From Aneurinibacillus sp. Ricciae_BoGa-3 (GTDB lineage Bacteria > Bacillota > Bacilli > Aneurinibacillales > Aneurinibacillaceae), in assembly GCF_028421645.1 (NCBI RefSeq), contig NZ_CP116887.1:2234001-2298000 (forward strand): 64,000 nucleotides of DNA, in the 5' to 3' direction. Within the stretch, counting starts at the first letter, position 1, and each line of letters starts with the position of its first letter. Both the position numbers and the translations under genes were made by a program. The notes under the pieces are model-generated. The model did no database searches and was not told the DNA's origin. It saw nothing but the letters and a program-made list of their open reading frames with translations. Of the stretch, positions 26,464 through 35,688 are shown in pieces.

Positions 26464-27365
26464 GTGGAGCAAATGTCGCGAACGCGCGCGGCTTTTCTAA
26501 TTGGGTTCCTTGTATTGATTTGGGGAGTAAACTGGCCATTATCTAAAATGGCACTCGCCTACACCCCCCGCTGCTGTTCGCCGGAATGCGAACCTTATTG
26601 GGTGGTTTGCTTTTGCTAGTTGTAGCCATACCGCGATATAAACAAATGCAATTCACGAAAACGTGGCCAATCTATCTTATTTCCGCTCTTTTTAATATTA
26701 TCTTGTTTTACGGTCTCCAAACGATAGGACTAACGTATCTGCCAGCCGGACTGTTTTCAGTCATTGTTTTCCTACAGCCTGTACTGCTTGGTGTTTTTTC
26801 CTGGCTATGGCTGGGTGAATCGATGTTTGGGCTTAAAATTGCCGGGTTAGTGCTGGGATTTGTAGGGGTAGCGACCATCAGCTCGGGCGGTTTAACCGGA
26901 CGTATATCAAGTGTAGGTATTTTACTTGCCCTTGGCACTGCTGTTAGCTGGGCGATTGGCACCGTTTATGTGAAAAAGGTGGGCGGTGTGGTGGATTCAA
27001 TTTGGCTGGTTACACTCCAGCTTATAGTGGGTGGAATCTTTATGACGGCTGTCGGTTCTGAGGTGGAAAGCTGGTCGAAGATTGAGTGGAACGATACGTA
27101 TATCTTCCTCTTGTTGTTTATCGCTATCTTTGTAATCGCAGTTGGCTGGCTCGTTTTCTTTAAACTGATCGGATCCGGAGAAGCAAGCAAAGTGGCATCC
27201 TATACTTTCCTTATTCCGCTTATTGCGATACTTGTAGGCTCCCTCTTTTTACACGAACCCTTCACGTTAAACCTGTTGGTTGGCATTGTATTAATCGTCG
27301 GCAGCATTTATCTCGTCAACCGAAAACCCCGGTTTGTTGGAGAGCAAAGCAATATCTCAAGTTAA
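26464..27365 (+). pseudogene. EamA-family permease with a frameshift
   Basis: A DMT/EamA transporter of about 300 residues, split near its start. GTG 26464 (after AGGAG, 8 nt) opens 'MEQMSRTRAAFLIGFLVLIWG..NWPLSKMALAYTP'. A run of six C near 26568 is one base short of reading on into 'PLLFAGMRTLLGG', which continues in the next frame to 27365 with ten helices in two EamA halves ('LPAGLFSVIVFLQPVLLG', 'GEASKVASYTFLIPLIA'). A sequencing error in the C run or a true one-base deletion would look the same. If intact, it would export a small metabolite across the membrane. Confidence 0.78.
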
Positions 27366-27433
27366 ATTAAATAAAACGATTAGCTAAGATCTGTAATTCA
27401 TTTTAATGTTACAGGTCTTTTTATTTTTTTAAG

Positions 27434-29012
27434 TGAATCAATTTCATAACTCAAATCCTTTGAACCGTAAGGTTCAATGGGCATGAAAAAAAGGAGTACC
27501 TCCCCAAATCTCGAATAGAGTAGTTGCTCAGACAACTCAATGAGAAAGGTGGTCTCCTCATGTACTCTATTCGTCAAGGTCATTTGTTTTCCCTGCAAGA
27601 TTTGTTAGATTTAGAACCCACCGAACGTTACACAGCGATTTTTGAAGGCATTAATATTATGCCACTGCTTAAAATCACGTCAAAGAACACATGTGAAGGT
27701 GCCCCTCAGTCGCTTAACTATCCAGCAATGGTTTATTCTATGCTGGCTCGTATTTTAGAAGGGATCCCAACCATAAAACTTCTTGTTCGCCGTTTAAAAC
27801 AAGATGTTCTTTTCCTTCTGGATTGCGGTTTTTCCCTTTCCGATCGGGTGCCATCTGAATCTTCTTTCTCACGTTTGATTCGAAAAATTAAAACCTCAAA
27901 CGTGTTGGCCGAGATGAACCATCAACTTCTTTCCCAAACGATGGAAGAAGGTTTTATTGATGGTAGCCATATTGCCATTGATGCTACGCATATAGAGGCC
28001 CGAGATCAAGCTCCACAAAAGGATGAAGTGGAAAAGAAACCCGATGTCAAAGAACCGAAAAAACGAGGCCGCAAAAAGAAAGAAGACTATGAAGCCTGGA
28101 AAAAAGAGCAGGAAGAAATCCAAAACAACCTGCCTATTTTTGAGCAGAAAATCGAAAAACAATTGGATTACACCTTCGATGAGCTTCAAAAACAAATGCC
28201 AAACGCTCCCAGGTGGGGAATTAAGAAGAACTCCGAAAATAAAAACGTTTTTTGGTATGGCTACAAACTTCACTTAGCTGTAGAAACGAAAAGTCAGTAC
28301 ATTTTAGGGCATTTGCTTTCTTCAGGAAACATGAACGATGCCAAAGCTGCGATTCCACTATTAAAAGGGATAGCTGAGCGTTTTCCTATTCTGAACATCA
28401 CGAAAGTGATGGCAGACGCTGGTTATGATTACAACCCGATTTATGAGCAGGTTTATCGCATGAAAGCGGACGGTATCATTGCCTATAATAAGCGGAACGA
28501 AGCGCCACCTATCGGTGTCGATAAGTATTTTGCACCGACCTGTGTCCGCGAGTATTCCTACCGTTATGACAGCTATGATAAAAAATACGAAACACTAAAG
28601 TATACAAGACCGAAGGAATGTAAGGACTGCCCGCTCGCTCACGACACGCTATGTCAAAAGAGCATGAAAATCAAAAAAACAGCAGATTTGCGCCGGTATC
28701 CAGCTCCCGCTCGTGGAAGTAAGTCATGGAAAGAGCTTTATAAGGAACGTACTTCTGTAGAACGAGTGAACGCGTACTTGAAGGAATATTTTCAGCTGAA
28801 CAATATCCGATATCGTTCTGGAGAATTAGCGAAAGTCCATGTTGATTTACTGTGCCTATTGTTTAATGCTTCTAAATTAGCTGTTGATCGTATCAACACC
28901 CAATTGAGCGTCAAAGCCGCTTAACAGAACGCGACCTCCGGTCGTTTTTTAAATGAATACAAAAATTCTGTAGGTATTGAGATTTTTAAAAAGCAATTAT
29001 GAAATTGATTCA
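27434..29012 (+). mobile_element. Insertion sequence copy 1 (ends TGAATCAATTTCATAA)
   Basis: 1579 bp bounded by perfect 16-bp inverted repeats, TGAATCAATTTCATAA (27434-27449) and its complement (28997-29012). It holds one intact transposase gene. Inside the left end a TTGAACC-GTAA-GGTTCAA hairpin (27460-27477) precedes the gene. After the stop, CGACC-TCC-GGTCG with a T run (about 28928-28948) is a terminator. The same layout occurs in copies at 29015 and 57741. Confidence 0.9.
27560..28924 (+). CDS. DDE transposase of IS copy 1, apparently intact
   Basis: A 454-residue DDE transposase starting at ATG 27560 (AAAGGTGG, 8 nt upstream). Residues 1-110 form the DNA-binding part ('SLQDLLDLEPTERYTAIFEG', 'SLSDRVPSESSFSRLIRKI'). 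The catalytic core has 'AIDATHIEARD', 'VMADAGYDYNPIYEQ' and 'RTSVERVNAYLKEYFQ', giving D, D and E. A charged insert (EPKKRGRKKKEDYEAWKKEQ) and a Cys cluster ('CKDCPLAHDTLCQK') are present. It cuts and joins the IS ends. I would place it near IS4/IS5/IS1182-type elements but cannot fix the family. The two other copies in the window are broken, so this may supply the only active enzyme here. Confidence 0.86.
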   Translation: MYSIRQGHLFSLQDLLDLEPTERYTAIFEGINIMPLLKITSKNTCEGAPQSLNYPAMVYSMLARILEGIPTIKLLVRRLKQDVLFLLDCGFSLSDRVPSESSFSRLIRKIKTSNVLAEMNHQLLSQTMEEGFIDGSHIAIDATHIEARDQAPQKDEVEKKPDVKEPKKRGRKKKEDYEAWKKEQEEIQNNLPIFEQKIEKQLDYTFDELQKQMPNAPRWGIKKNSENKNVFWYGYKLHLAVETKSQYILGHLLSSGNMNDAKAAIPLLKGIAERFPILNITKVMADAGYDYNPIYEQVYRMKADGIIAYNKRNEAPPIGVDKYFAPTCVREYSYRYDSYDKKYETLKYTRPKECKDCPLAHDTLCQKSMKIKKTADLRRYPAPARGSKSWKELYKERTSVERVNAYLKEYFQLNNIRYRSGELAKVHVDLLCLLFNASKLAVDRINTQLSVKAA

Positions 29013-29014
29013 AG

Positions 29015-30578
29015 TGAATCAATTTCATAATTCACAGCCCTTGAACCGTAAGGTTCAATGATCATAGAAAAAAGGAGTACCTCCCCAAATCTCGAATAGA
29101 GTAGTTGTGCAGACAACTCAATGAGAAAGGTTGGTCTCCTCATGTACTCAATTCGTCAAGGCTGTTTATTTTCCCTGCAAGATTTATTAGATTTGGAACC
29201 TACCCATCGTTTTGAAGCAATTTTTGAAGGCATTAATATTATGCCGCTACTCAAAGTTGTATCAAAGAAGGTAAGAGATGGTGCTCCACAATCGCTTAAT
29301 TATCCATCCATGATCTATTCACTGTTTGCCCGTATTTTAGAAGGCATTCCAACAATTAAACTTCTTGTTCGTCGATTGAAAAAAGAGTGCTGTTCTTTTT
29401 AGACTGCGGTTTTGCTCTTTCGGATCGAGTTCCGTCTGAAGCCTCTTTTTCTCGTTTGGTCCAAAAAGTGAAAACATCCAATGTGTTGAATGAAATGAAC
29501 CATGAACTTCTTTTACATGCAATTAATGAAGGCTTCATAGATGGTGAACATATTGAAATTGATGCTACCCATATTGAAGCGAGAGACCAGGCTCCACAAA
29601 AAGAAGAAAGTAAGGCAGAAGGACCTGTCAAAGAACCAAAAAAACGCGGCCGCAAGAAAAAGGAAGACGTCGAATCATGGAAAAAAAGAACAAGAGGAAA
29701 TTCAAAACGCACTACCTCTTTTTGAACAGAAAATTGAAAAACAATTAAACCACACCTTCGGTGAACTCCAGAAAGAGATTCCCTGTTCTCCTCGTTGGGG
29801 AATTAAGAAAAATTCCGAGAACAAACATGTTTACTTCACTTGGCAGTAGAAGCCAAAAGCCAATACATTCTGGTTAACTTGCTTTCTTCAGGGAACATGA
29901 ATGATGCTAAAGCCGCCATTCCATTGCTGAAAGGACTAGCTGAGCGATTTCCTCTCCTGAATATCACGAAAGTGATGGCGGATGCTGGCTATGATTACAT
30001 ACCAATTTATGAACAAATTTATCGCATGAAGGCGGATAGTATTATTGCGTATAACAAACGCAACGAAGCGCCACCTATCGGTGTTGACAAGCATTTTGCC
30101 CCTACGTGTGTACGGGAACATTCCTATCGGTATGACAGCTATGATAAGAAATACGAGACGCTGAAATATTCCAGACCGAACGAATGTAAAGATTGTCCGC
30201 TTGCAGATGATACGCTATGTCAAAAAATTATTAAAATCAAAAAGACAACGGATTTACGACGTTATCCTGCTCCATCACGAGGTAGTAAAGCATGGAAAAA
30301 GCTTTATAAAAAACGCACTTCTGTCGAACGAGTAAATGCCTATTTAAAAGAATATTTCCAGCTAAATAACCTACGATACCGCTCAGGAGAGCTTGCAAGA
30401 GTTCAAGTAGATTTAACATGCTTGCTATTCAACGCTTGTAAAATTGCTGTTGACCGTATCAACACTAAATTAAATTACAAAGCAGCCTAACAGATTGCGA
30501 CCTACGGTCGTTTTAAAATGAAAATGTTGAAATTCTGGGAGTCTTAGCATCCGCAAAAGTAATTATGAAATTGGTTCT
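29015..30578 (+). mobile_element. Insertion sequence copy 2, tandem with copy 1
   Basis: Starts 2 bp after copy 1 ends, so that TTATGAAATTGATTCA-AG-TGAATCAATTTCATAA forms a head-to-tail junction (28997-29030). The right end at 30563-30578 is degenerate (GGTTCT in place of GATTCA). The same direct orientation as copy 1, the same leader hairpin and a weaker terminator (CGACC-TAC-GGTCG). The transposase gene is broken. Confidence 0.85.
29142..30490 (+). pseudogene. Broken transposase of IS copy 2
   Basis: Same protein as at 27560 but with at least three lesions. A frameshift near 29385, where 'VRRLKKE' should run on into 'LFFLDCGFALSDR'. One extra A in an A run near 29684, changing 'SWKKEQEEIQ' to a wrong frame. 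A deletion of about 16 bp near 29830 that removes the residues between 'NSENKHV' and 'LAVEAKSQ'. The rest up to 30490 is well kept ('VMADAGYDY', 'RTSVERVNAYL'), so decay is recent or limited. Confidence 0.88.
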
Positions 30579-31087
30579 TATAAGAAAAAGCCGATCTTTA
30601 ATCCAGCAACATTTGGGTTACTCCTATCTATCTATATTTTTCAAACAGGACAAAGCTGGTGGGGGCTTTTGGTGACCTTCCAGTATGGACGATTATTTTT
30701 GTTTTGATTGGGGGATACTTGGTAACCGATCGAGTGAATAAATATCCACAAGTTTTCTCCTTCCTGGGGACTTTTTTTGTCCTGCTGTTTTTGATGGGGC
30801 AGTTGAATATAGGAGATGCTACGGATGCGCTTCGTCCCCCGTTTATTGATGCAGCTTTATTTTTTGGCTTTTTTATGCTGACAGATCCGCCAACTTCACC
30901 TGTAAAATATAAAAATCAAGTTATGTATGGGGTGCTCACGGGCTTATCAGGAATTATTATTTATGGGCTTTTTGGTGGATTAACGTATCTGTATATTGGA
31001 TTGTTAGTTGGAAACCTTTATAGTTACCTTACCAAACGCACATCTCTACAGGCATCCGCTATCAAAAAGCAGCAGGTAGGGTTGTAG
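30579..31087 (+). pseudogene. RnfD/NqrB-like membrane protein, truncated by the IS and frameshifted
   Basis: Right after IS copy 2 the frame reads 'KKPIFNPATFGLLLSIYIFQ', as in RnfD/NqrB. A G run near 30658-30663 then shifts it into the frame that continues 'WGAFGDLPVWTIIFVLIGGYLV' up to 31087. 'MLTDPPTSPVKYKNQVMYG' corresponds to the region around the FMN-carrying Thr of RnfD/NqrB. The N-terminal half is missing, evidently lost at the IS boundary. The family is a membrane subunit of Na+/H+-pumping ferredoxin or NADH oxidoreductases, but related stand-alone proteins exist, so its role is unclear. Confidence 0.7.
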
Positions 31088-31114
31088 AAATATAAAGTAG
31101 GGAGTTGGAGATCC

Positions 31115-31249
31115 ATGCGTATTTTGGTTGTAGAGGATGATTTACCATTAAGAAGAATCGTCTCAAAAATATTACAGGAAGAAGAATATCAAGTAGATCA
31201 AGCTGAGAATGAGGAAGAAGGTTATTTACTGGCATGCCGAACATCTTGA
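31115..31249 (+). pseudogene. N-terminal stub of an OmpR-type response regulator
   Basis: ATG 31115 after GGAGTTGGAG starts 'MRILVVEDDLPLRRIVSKIL', the receiver-domain start with the acidic pair (EDD), and reaches 'EEGYLLA' before the sequence turns into the antisense end of a CcdA-like gene at about 31235. About 40 of some 225 residues remain. It follows the RnfD-like relic by 28 bp. Confidence 0.75.
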
Positions 31250-31875
31250 TAAACTGAGGTATGGTTTTTTTGTCTTTTTCGGACTGGGTCAAGTTTACAG
31301 CTTTCATCGAATACGTAATAGCCAGGGAGATAACCATAAAAGGAATACCGAGTCCCAGTGAATAGAGCCAGACCATCAACATCCCGTTATACATCGTTTC
31401 TGATGAACCGGCCAGTAAAAGAATCGAAGATTAAGCCAGCCCGACACAAGGTGTCCATCCTGAGCCAAAGGCAAGACCCAGCAGGAAGGAGCTTCCGATC
31501 GTTTTTTGTTTTGCCTCCTTTGTTTCCCATCGCTTTTCGAACATTAAAAAACGAAGCTGTAAAATATTCGCCATCTGTAAACCGAAAACAATAATTAAAA
31601 TCCCGCTGATTTTTTGCAATCAAGTCTCTGTTATCCCGAAAAAGCTGGCCAATCATACTTGCTGATGCTCCCATTAGAACAAAGACAACGCTAAATCCGA
31701 GAATAAAGCTCATGGAGCGGATCATCAGCACTTTCCTTTGAACATCGATGTGGCCTTCTTTCATATACTCTCCCGTTAGATGGGCTACATAGGCTGGGAT
31801 CAAGGGAAAGATGCATGGAGAAAAAAACGAAAATACGCCGGCTGTAAAGGAAAAGATAAGGGACACATTGGCCAA
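31238..31875 (-). pseudogene. CcdA/DsbD-type thiol-electron transporter, broken
   Basis: The minus-strand start 'MANVSLIFSFTAGVFSFFSPCIFPLIPAYVAHLTG' is the CcdA signature: two blocks, with the first redox Cys in 'FFSPCIFPLIPAY'. The frame shifts near 31620 into 'QKISGILIIVFGLQMAN...GLAFGSGWTPCVG' (second Cys, WTPC) and again near 31435 into 'SLGLGIPFMVISLA', ending at the junction with the response regulator stub. CcdA carries reducing equivalents across the membrane for cytochrome c or thiol reduction. ATG 31875 follows AGGAGG. Confidence 0.82.
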
Positions 31876-31897
31876 GGTTTCATTCCTCCTTTTGGCT

Positions 31898-32045
31898 TTA
31901 TTTTTTGCATGATTTTGCAGGTCTTTTTTTATTGGTACTTATCCAGTCGGCAGTAATGGCAGAAGCGGCAGAGAGAATAAGTGAAATCTGAACAAAAGAA
32001 AATCCATTCCACAAGGGAAGGGGATCTGTTTGAAAAAAGGAGCAT
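31898..32045 (-). pseudogene. C-terminal remnant upstream of the CcdA-like gene
   Basis: A minus-strand open stretch ends 'WNGFSFVQISLILSAASA..DWISTNKKRP' with a Lys-rich tail 22 bp before the CcdA-like start. Its 5' part is cut near the left end of the IS110 element. It looks like the last helix of a membrane protein. I do not recognise it. Confidence 0.35.
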
Positions 32046-32080
32046 TCCTGTTAAGGGAAAATTTGAGGTTCGATAAAAAA

Positions 32081-32145
32081 AGTACCTCCTGTTAACATAC
32101 GAGGTGTCAGCCTGCAGGCGACCCTTAAATAACAGAGGAGGTACT
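32081..32145 (+). promoter_or_regulatory. Long hairpin that buries the transposase ribosome-binding site
   Basis: AGTACCTCC-TGTTA (32081-32094) pairs with TAACAGA-GGAGGTACT (32130-32145), with a small bulge. The loop carries a GTC/GAC stem around CCTGCAGG. The 3' arm is the GGAGG used by the ATG at 32150, so transcripts entering from outside would be poorly translated, as known for some other ISs. Confidence 0.65.
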
Positions 32146-32149
32146 CAAC

Positions 32150-33432
32150 ATGAATTATAAGCAAAATCAGCGTATCGAGCAAATGAATGAGTTTACATTA
32201 GTGGTAGGGGTTGACATCGCCAAGCACAAACATGTTGCGAGGGCGCAGGATTATCGAGGCATCGAAATTGGGAAACCTTGTACGTTTGACAACTCACGGT
32301 CTGGATTTACTCATTTGTGGAAATGGACACGTTCGGTTATGGAAGCCCATTGTAAAACTCACGTTGTATTTGGAATGGAACCGACGGGGCACTACTGGAT
32401 GCCTCTAGCTCAGTTTTTACGTCACGAAGGCGTTCCCGTTGTTCTGGTTAATCCGCTGCACGTTAAGCGTAGTAAAGAACTTGATGATAACTCACCAACC
32501 AAAAATGATGTGAAAGATGCCCGTGTCATTGCACAACTTATGAAAGATGGTCGTTACTCTGAACCCCAGATTCCGCAAGGAATCTATGCCGAACTTCGTG
32601 TCGGAATGAACATACGAGAACAGCTATCTAAAGACTTATTGCAAGTTAAAGGGCGAATTCACAACTGGCTAGATCGCTATTTCCCTGAGTTTTTAACAGT
32701 CTTTAAAGATTGGGAGGGAAAAGCAGCGCAATCTACACTTCGTCATTTTCCTTTACCAGAGGATATTGTACAGCGAGATGCAGAAGGTATTGTCCAAGTG
32801 TGGAGAGTTGAGGTTAAACGTGCTGTTGGGATAAAAAAGCCTCTCAGCTTATTGAAGTGGCTCAGAAGTCTATCGGGCTTCAGTCCGGAGTAAGAATGGC
32901 CCGACAAGGACTCCAAGCTCTGTTGAGCCAACACAAGTTGCTTTGTGAACAGCTTGAAGCGTGTATGGAACAAATCGAGTGTCTGATTCAAGAGATTCCT
33001 GGATCCGCTCAGATGATGACGATCCCTGGTGTAGGACTGGTTACAGGGGCAGGCTTCCTTGCGGAAGTCGGGGATCTTATGGGTTACTCTCACCCTCGTC
33101 AGATTCAAAAATTAGCTGGCTTTAATTTCAAAGAAAACAGTTCAGGCAAGCATAAAGGCAGAACCCGTATTACGAAAAGAGGTCGTCCGAAACTGCGTGC
33201 CCTCCTGTTTAAATGTGTGATGCCAGTTGTCGCTAAAAACCAGCAATTTAAAGCCCTACACCATGAGTTTACTACCCGAGCTGTGAACCCGCTTCGTAAG
33301 AAGCAGTCGCTTATTGCTTTATGTTGTAAATTGATTCGTATTTTCTTTGCATTAGGGCGCAAACAACAGCCATATGACGCTACGCTTGTGAGTAATCCAT
33401 CTCAACATGCACTTAAAATAAACGTTGCGTAA
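32150..33432 (+). CDS. IS110-family DEDD transposase in two overlapping frames
   Basis: Frame 1 (32150-32893) carries the RuvC-like half: 'VVGVDIAKHKHVARA' (first Asp), 'GMEPTGHYW' (Glu) and 'NDVKDARVIAQLM' (Asp pair). The -1 frame (usable from 32839, to 33432) carries the C-terminal domain with the nucleophile Ser region: 'MTIPGVGLVTGAGFLAEVGD', 'KLAGFNFKENSSG'. The frames meet at A-AAA-AAG (32833-32839), a canonical -1 slippery heptamer in the zero frame, so the full 427-residue protein could arise by programmed frameshift. A one-base loss from the adjacent G run would give the same picture, and the family normally uses a single frame. Confidence 0.8.
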
Positions 33433-33439
33433 TCTATTT

Positions 33440-33660
33440 TTTCTTGAACATACTTAGTTTTTCTCATTCATCATTGTAAAAAAGTAAGCACGGAGAAGCT
33501 GAGCGTTATTTTTTACCATTCGGGCATTTGACCCTGCAAAGGAGCTTTTTCAGCCTCCACCCCACGGATAGGTAGAACGAAGGAATGTAAGGGCCGTAAG
33601 GACCCCGTGAGACACGGGAGGGTACACCACCTGGGCTATTGTGGAGATCCATTGTGCTAC
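33440..33660 (+). ncRNA. Structured noncoding end of the IS110 element, candidate bridge RNA
   Basis: The 3' noncoding part holds several local pairings: CCCGTG-AGA-CACGGG near 33605, GGAG/CTCC around 33542-33560, and CCAC/GTGG near 33630-33645. IS110-family elements encode a bridge RNA in a noncoding end; in the IS1111 group this is the right end, downstream of the transposase. Position fits; the guide loops cannot be assigned without the donor and target ends. Confidence 0.4.
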
Positions 33661-33836
33661 CATAATTTTCATTTTTTATAAGAAAATTCGGTCACCCTGT
33701 TTTTGCCCTTTTCTTCTATCCATATAAAACCACTTCTTATTATTTTTGGTTTTATAACGTTTGCTGACTTGCAAGAAATACTGAGAAAACAAGCGTATTC
33801 AAGAGAAAAACTTATTTTATAGAGGGAGATAGTAAA

Positions 33837-34232
33837 ATGGCAAAACGTGTAGCAATTATTGCAAGTAACGGTGGAATGTTTGACGCTTATAAGGTATTTA
33901 ATATTGCAACAGCAGCTGCAGCAACAGACGCTGAGGTGGGTATCTTCTTTACATTCGAAGGCTTAAATCTGATCCATAAAGAAGCTCATGCCCAGCTTCC
34001 GATGCCGGTAGGCAAAGAACATTTTGCTCAAGGATTCCAAAAAGCGAACGTACCAGGGATCCCTGAACTCGTCGCAATGGCGAGTGAAATGGGCGTTAAA
34101 ATGATTGCCTGTCAGATGACAATGGACGTAATGGGTCTGGAAAAAGAACACTTCATCGATGGCATTGAAGTGGGTGGAGCCGTTACTTTCCTGGACTTTG
34201 CTTATGATGCCGATGTTACCCTTACGTTCTAA
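33837..34232 (+). CDS. DsrE/DsrF/DrsH-like sulfur-carrier family protein
   Basis: A 131-residue protein starting 'MAKRVAIIASNGGMFDAYKVF', with the DsrE-fold core 'VGIFFTFEGLNLIHK' and 'MIACQMTMDVMGL', whose Cys is the likely sulfane-sulfur site. It ends 'GGAVTFLDFAYDADVTL'. Relatives bind or pass persulfide sulfur with TusA and rhodaneses in the cytosol. GAGGGAG precedes the ATG. It is followed by a TSUP exporter (47 bp) and a TusA-rhodanese fusion, making a sulfane-sulfur group. Intact, although several downstream members are broken. Confidence 0.85.
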   Translation: MAKRVAIIASNGGMFDAYKVFNIATAAAATDAEVGIFFTFEGLNLIHKEAHAQLPMPVGKEHFAQGFQKANVPGIPELVAMASEMGVKMIACQMTMDVMGLEKEHFIDGIEVGGAVTFLDFAYDADVTLTF

Positions 34233-34279
34233 TGCTTGGGAGCCGATCTTTGGCTCCCTCCTAAAGGGGGCATGAACAT

Positions 34280-35061
34280 ATGACAGTCAGTTTAATCGTT
34301 ACGTTACTTGTTGTCGGCTTTGTCGGTTCGTTTCTGTCCGGCCTTCTAGGGATCGGAGGAGCGATTATTAATTATCCTCTGCTATTATTTTTGCCAGCTG
34401 CTTTAGGAGTAGCCTCTTATACCGAACATCAAGTGTCAGGAATGATCGCTATTCAAGTGTTTTTCTCGACGCTAAGCGGGGTACTTTCACTACGGAAGGA
34501 TAAATTGATTCACTATAAATTGGTTGCATATATGGGATCAGCGATTATTGTTGGCAGCCTTCTAGGTGCTTATGGTGGTAAATTTTTATCCGGCTCAACC
34601 ATTAATATCGTATATGCCATTCTTGCCACGATTGCAGCCATTATGATGTTCGTACCCAAAAAGGGCCGAGAAGGCACGTCGGGTGAGGAACTAAAGTTTA
34701 ACGCAATCCTCGCCGTTATTGCGGCATTCATTGTTGGAATTACATCAGGTATCGTAGGCGCTGGAGGTGCGTTTATTCTCGTCCCTATTATGCTTACTGT
34801 TCTAAAAATTCCGACACTTGTATCGATTGCCTCATCTATTGCGATAACGTTTATTTCATCGATTGGTGCAACGGTGGGAAAAGTAATGGCAGGGCACATT
34901 TTAATCTGGCCTTCCATTATCATTGTGATCGCTAGCTTACTTGCTGCTCCACTCGGAACGAAGGTGAGCAAGCTGATCAACGCAAAAGCTCTGCAAGGCA
35001 TACTGGCCTTCTTATTTTGGCCACAGCCCTGAAAATTTGGTGGGATTTGTTAATTAAGTAA
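34280..35061 (+). CDS. TauE/SafE (TSUP) sulfite/organosulfonate exporter-like protein, C-terminus frameshifted
   Basis: About 250 residues in two repeats: 'GFVGSFLSGLLGIGGAIINYPLL' is the first TSUP motif (given here in parts) and 'GIVGAGGAFILVPIML' the second. The frame stops at 35032 with 'LAFLFWPQP'. One base more near 35019 would continue as 'LATALKIWWDLLIK' to a TAA at 35059-35061, right at the next ribosome-binding site, which is the family's normal end. So a one-base deletion alters only the last residues. TSUP proteins in cst-type operons export sulfite or thiosulfate made by persulfide oxidation. Confidence 0.82.
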
Positions 35062-35075
35062 GGAGGAAGTTACAA

Positions 35076-35654
35076 GTGGCAGCTTACACTGTAGATAAAA
35101 CGATTGATTGTAAAGGGTTATCCTGTCCAATGCCAATTATTCGTACCAAGAAAGCGGTCGAAGAACTGCAGGCGGGTGAAGTACTTGAAGTGGTTGCAAC
35201 CGACCCAGGCTCTGTTGCGGATGTTAAAAGCTGGGCTGTTCGTACTGGTCATCAATTTCTAGGGACTGTGAAAGAGGATGGAGTCTTTAAGCATTATATT
35301 CGCAAATCCCATTCGGATGAAGTGAAGACTGAGAAAAGATTTCCGTATAGTGCTTCACATGACGAATTAATGGGAAAATTAAAGGCAAATCCGGTAATTC
35401 TCGATGTTCGTGAATCGATGGAGTACGCATTCGGACACATTCCAGGTGCAAAGCTTGTTCCGTTTGGTAAGTTGGAGGAGACAATTGATCAACTTCGTCA
35501 GCATCAAAACGAAGATGTCTATGTTATATGCCGGACGGGTTCTCGCAGCGATATGGCGTGCCAAGTATTGAGTGAACATGGATTTACTGGAGTACGTAAT
35601 GTATTGCCGGGCATGGCTGTATGGACTGGACCTACTGAAAAAGAAACGAAGTAA
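35076..35654 (+). CDS. TusA-rhodanese fusion protein
   Basis: A 192-residue fusion. Residues 1-77 are TusA-like ('CKGLSCPMPIIRTKKAVEEL', sulfur-carrying C17 in the SCPMP motif). Residues about 88-188 are a rhodanese with 'VILDVRESMEYAFGHIPGA' and the active-site loop 'CRTGSRS' (C152). It can pass sulfane sulfur between its own two sites, much like Staphylococcus CstA, which also joins TusA and rhodanese domains. GTG 35076 follows AAGGAGG. It lies between the exporter and a broken DUF302 gene. Confidence 0.9.
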   Translation: MAAYTVDKTIDCKGLSCPMPIIRTKKAVEELQAGEVLEVVATDPGSVADVKSWAVRTGHQFLGTVKEDGVFKHYIRKSHSDEVKTEKRFPYSASHDELMGKLKANPVILDVRESMEYAFGHIPGAKLVPFGKLEETIDQLRQHQNEDVYVICRTGSRSDMACQVLSEHGFTGVRNVLPGMAVWTGPTEKETK

Positions 35655-35688
35655 GTTATTTACTAAATCTATGCTGAGGTGATTGTTG

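Larger units (their letters stand above)
32081..33660 (+). mobile_element. IS110-family (IS1111-like) element, approximate limits
   Basis: A DEDD-type transposase gene (32150-33432) with a structured leader and about 230 bp of structured noncoding sequence downstream. IS110-family elements lack clear terminal repeats, so both edges are estimates. It separates the relics at 31238-32045 from the DsrE gene at 33837. Confidence 0.65.

Noticed and set aside
28928..28948. Likeness between the IS 3' hairpin (CGACCTCCGGTCG + T run) and the first hairpin of the RNA element (GGGACCTCCGGTCCC)
   Set aside because: The shared part is short and palindromic, and the surrounding sequences do not align; treated as chance.
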